Assembly: GCA_022708005.1 (NCBI GenBank) | Contig: JAKIZN010000001.1 | Location: 1 to 16,488 of the forward strand | Direction: 5' to 3' | DNA from: Bacteroidota bacterium | Lineage (GTDB): Bacteria > Bacteroidota > Ignavibacteria > Kapaibacteriales > UBA2268 | DNA length: 16,488 nucleotides | Shown: in pieces, positions 14,230 through 16,488 of the stretch | Layout: every line of letters begins with the position of its first letter | Position numbering within the stretch: the first letter of the stretch is position 1 | Notes under the pieces: model-generated | Databases searched by the model: none | Seen by the model: the letters and a program-made list of their open reading frames with translations, nothing else | Told to the model about the DNA's origin: nothing | Made by a program: the position numbers and the translations under genes

Positions 14230-14417
14230 AGATGTCCTACACCTTCGAGGTGTAGGACATCTTAAAGCCAAATTGTAACGAACCCAAAGGGTTCAAATGT
14301 TTGTAGTAATGAATAATTGGCGATTTATACGACTCCGTAGGAGTCGCATTATGCTATGCAATTTTATTGCCTATAAACATCAAATCCATTTGAGATTAAA
14401 ACAAAGCCAAATAATGC
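14230..14417. repeat. Hairpin repeat copy E (core only)
   Basis: This is the same core as in copies B and C: hairpin 1 at 14230-14262, GAACCCAAAGGGTTC at 14280-14294, CGACTCCGTAGGAGTCG at 14330-14346, arms ATGTTTGTAG (14297-14306) and CTATAAACAT (14371-14380, pairing through one G-T), a worn stem 4 at 14383-14397, and CCAAATAATGC at 14407-14417. It lacks the GATGGGGCTGTCTC ends found in B and C, so the core can exist without them. Confidence 0.75.
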
Positions 14418-14441
14418 GCTAAAAGTAATTTTCTATCGAAT

Positions 14442-14449
14442 TATCTTTG
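14442..14449 (+). promoter_or_regulatory. Possible -7 box for the CPBP protease gene
   Basis: TATCTTTG fits TAnnTTTG and lies about 90 bp before the start codon, but there is no TTTG 19 bases upstream. This is weak evidence only. Confidence 0.25.
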
Positions 14450-14537
14450 CTTTAATTTGTATTTTACGTATTTTTATATGTTATTTATTGAGGATTCGCA
14501 GGTAAATGAGTCGGGTAACATTTTAGGGTAACGCAAG

Positions 14538-15815
14538 ATGGTAAATTCAATCAAAGACACTTTAAAAGACCTTTTAAAATTTTTAAAAGCGCCAACTGAA
14601 AAACAAGATTTAGTGCAATCAAAACCACATAAAGCTAAAAGACTATTTTTCCTTTTGCTGATTGATATTCCCCTAATGAGCCTCCTGACGATTTTAGTTG
14701 GTGCTTTTAGCAAATGGGGCTGGGTTAATGTTGAAAATCATAAAATGGCAATGCTTTTAGAGCTTTTACCAATTTGGATGGTGTTAGCTCTGTCTATAAT
14801 AATTATACCTTTTATCGAAGAAATTATTTTTAGGCTGTTTCTTAAATTTAAAAGAAATTATTTGTTGCAAGTAATTATTTTTATTTTAAACGGAAAGGGA
14901 AATAATATCAAAAATGGTATTATAAATTTCTGGAACAAAAAATACTCATGGATATTTTATTCTCCAGCCATTCTGTTCGCTTTTATTCATATAACTAATT
15001 ATGACCTAACAAGTGCAAGCATTTATCTTTTGCCAATTTTAGTTCTTCCTCAATTTATCCTAGCTCTATTTATTGGCTATTTGCGAGTACGATATAATTT
15101 TATGTTGGGATATTTAATGCACGTGCTTCACAATGCTTTCTTTATAACTATTGCTTTAGTAACTATTACTCCTTCAATTCCCAAATTAAATACAGAAAAT
15201 AACGAATACTCGCTAAAAATTGAAGAGGTTGCAATGGTTAAAGACGTGTCTATTAATTATACAGAAGATTCCATTCAGTTCGTCGGGGTCGATATGAAGA
15301 ATACGATAGCAACTTTGACAAATAAAGACGAATATCTTGTAGATGGCAGCAGCACGCTACTGAATAAAAAAATAACATTAAGCTACAAGAAAAAGCTCGA
15401 TATTAACCTAAACAAAGATTCCATAATACTTTATCATCTCGGGAAGACATATAATTTTAGATTAGAACCAAAGTATAAATTACAAAAAGTTTATAGCCTT
15501 TATGTTAGCGATACTTTACTACTATCTAAGCATTACTCTCGAAACTACAACGAAGACAGCAGCATTACCTCTACTACTACTACTGTTTCATCTAAAAGTA
15601 TCACATTAGAATACATAACTCTGGAACAAATAGCAAGAGATCTTAGCAGCAGCTATGGGGTGCGTTTTGAATGCCAATATCCCTTCGCTCAAAAATTAAA
15701 CGTAAAAGTGCCTAATGGGAACTTAACTGAACTAAAAAGCACTTTGAATAAAAAGTATGGGATTAACTTTAAAGAAGTAAATAAAAAAGTAGAATATTTG
15801 TATATAGTTGAATAG
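14538..15815 (+). CDS. CPBP-family intramembrane metalloprotease with a C-terminal STN-like extension
   Basis: A 425-residue protein. About residues 35-212 form a multi-pass membrane domain with the CPBP (CAAX protease/bacteriocin processing) motifs: Glu94-Glu95-x3-Arg99 (FIEEIIFR), F-x3-His151 (FAFIH), and His195/His198-Asn199 (MHVLHNAFF). All expected catalytic residues are present, so activity as a glutamate-type intramembrane protease is plausible. Residues 213-350 are soluble, beta-rich and not recognised. Residues about 352-425 (ITLEYITLEQIARDLSSSYG ... VEYLYIVE) resemble the secretin/TonB short N-terminal (STN) or DUF4974 fold. CPBP proteins are normally 200-300 residues without such a tail. 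The tail probably lies outside the cytoplasmic membrane. The ATG at 14538 has a weak AGGGTAA upstream. The substrate is unknown; the gene stands alone behind repeats 14111-14417. Confidence 0.78.
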   Translation: MVNSIKDTLKDLLKFLKAPTEKQDLVQSKPHKAKRLFFLLLIDIPLMSLLTILVGAFSKWGWVNVENHKMAMLLELLPIWMVLALSIIIIPFIEEIIFRLFLKFKRNYLLQVIIFILNGKGNNIKNGIINFWNKKYSWIFYSPAILFAFIHITNYDLTSASIYLLPILVLPQFILALFIGYLRVRYNFMLGYLMHVLHNAFFITIALVTITPSIPKLNTENNEYSLKIEEVAMVKDVSINYTEDSIQFVGVDMKNTIATLTNKDEYLVDGSSTLLNKKITLSYKKKLDINLNKDSIILYHLGKTYNFRLEPKYKLQKVYSLYVSDTLLLSKHYSRNYNEDSSITSTTTTVSSKSITLEYITLEQIARDLSSSYGVRFECQYPFAQKLNVKVPNGNLTELKSTLNKKYGINFKEVNKKVEYLYIVE

Positions 15816-15949
15816 GAATAAAACGAATAAGCGTTACTTATTGTAAGGGCTTCGAAATAGCTCTCTGATTAAGTTTTTGCGGCATATTTTCCCCACCCAA
15901 AAATTCTCTAAGTCATTTGAGTTAGAGCGTTAAAAGCCTTTTGAATTTA

Positions 15950-16488
15950 TCACCGCTCAAAATAAACGAAGTCAATTAAAAAAATCGCACCAAGTAAAAT
16001 TTGCTTTTCCTTCAAGCTGATATGCTCGGTCAGCTGTAAAACAAAATTATCCTCGTCAGTGAAGACCTCTTTTACTATCCCCGACCATTTCTTAGTGAGT
16101 TTGCCAACTTCTGTTCCCATTTTACTTATAAAGAACGTCCATGGCTTAAATATAGGTCCGAATAGCCTCAATATTTCAATGTTGTTATTATCATAAATAG
16201 CGTATTTTTTACGAAACATTGCAAATTCCCATTTTATCGAGCCGAGCAATTGCCCATCTGGTAAAAAAATTTCGCACTCGTGGAATAAAAATTTAAATGG
16301 CCGCTTTATTATAAGTTGCACGCCTTCTTGCTCGTCAGTCAATTGTATTTCAAACGGTCTCATTGGCTTCATAAAAAATCGCCAAAAGAGTTTTAAATTT
16401 ACCTCGTGGGCAAATAAAATTTGGTTGCCATTTTCATCGAAGATAAAATACTTGTTTTTTTGTTCGATACCAATAAATATTTCACCTA
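15950..16488 (-). CDS. Scramblase/LURP-one-like protein (partial, 5' end outside the window)
   Basis: The reading frame is open from the right edge to the stop at 15950, giving at least 179 residues. The ATG at 16372 is internal: upstream in frame the sequence KNKYFIFDENGNQILFAHE and FWRFF is clearly part of the fold. Other marks are FEIQLTDEQEGVQLIIKRPF, EIFLPDGQLLGSIKWEF, EILRLFGPIFKPWTFFI and GTEVGKLTKKWSGIVKEVFT, followed by a C-terminal ILLGAIFLIDFVYFER. This matches the scramblase-like beta-barrel family (phospholipid scramblase/LURP-one/tubby-like). Bacterial members are of unknown function, and lipid scrambling has not been shown for them in general. It converges with the CPBP gene, 134 bp between stops, where only a small AATAAG/CTTATT hairpin (15826-15842) is seen. 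Confidence 0.72.
   Translation of the reverse strand, partial: GEIFIGIEQKNKYFIFDENGNQILFAHEVNLKLFWRFFMKPMRPFEIQLTDEQEGVQLIIKRPFKFLFHECEIFLPDGQLLGSIKWEFAMFRKKYAIYDNNNIEILRLFGPIFKPWTFFISKMGTEVGKLTKKWSGIVKEVFTDEDNFVLQLTEHISLKEKQILLGAIFLIDFVYFER

Noticed and set aside
1712..14417. CRISPR array
   Set aside because: The repeats are few, widely spaced, palindromic modules between genes; there are no regular spacers and no cas genes.

Overview
The window is AT-rich chromosomal DNA that looks like the Bacteroidota/Chlorobiota/Ignavibacteriota side of the tree. The reasons are the mixture of families (NuoN, bL9, bS6, a BshA-type glycosyltransferase, a TPR-containing PAS histidine kinase, a PAS regulator with the LuxR-like HTH common in that group) and a textbook Bacteroidota promoter (TTTG, 19 bases, TAnnTTTG) upstream of rpsF. 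Several genes also carry clear Shine-Dalgarno sequences (rpsF, rplI, both kinases, all three small heat shock genes), which fits a Chlorobi/Ignavibacteria/Kapabacteria-like lineage better than a classical Bacteroidia. This placement is an inference; no marker here is decisive.

Layout: (1) the 3' end of nuoN with its terminator; (2) a minus-strand rpsF-rplI operon with promoter and terminator, but without rpsR between the two genes; (3) two plus-strand sensor histidine kinases (TPR-TM-PAS-PAS-kinase, then PAS-PAS-kinase) with colinear, paralogous kinase halves and no response regulator; (4) a minus-strand DUF3108 exported protein and bshA, the latter divergent from a YigZ/IMPACT gene with only 20 bp between start codons; (5) a minus-strand four-PAS regulator with a C-terminal HTH; (6) divergent from it, three consecutive Hsp20-type small heat shock protein genes ending in a strong terminator; (7) a CPBP-type membrane protease with an unusual C-terminal extension ending in an STN-like domain; (8) a scramblase/LURP-one-like gene that runs off the right edge.

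The most striking non-coding content is a family of dispersed hairpin repeats filling most of the larger intergenic gaps (about 352-507, 1664-2032, 7074-7379, 8271-8349, 14230-14417). They are modular: an outer frame with terminal inverted repeats, a 33-nt perfect-hairpin module, a roughly 190-bp core of four hairpins, and in two copies a 20-bp terminal inverted repeat (starting GATGGGGCTGTCTC) resembling insertion-sequence ends that encloses an equal 259 bp. Modules are nested and appear in opposite relative orientations, which suggests non-autonomous mobile elements or recombination hot spots.

Functionally the window is mostly signalling and stress: three PAS sensors, a small heat shock operon, bacillithiol-type thiol synthesis and a membrane protease. 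No complete novel defence system, CRISPR array, tRNA or rRNA was seen. The best candidates for something undescribed are the nested repeat family, the CPBP-STN fusion, and the repeated motifs between the PAS-HTH regulator and the heat shock genes.
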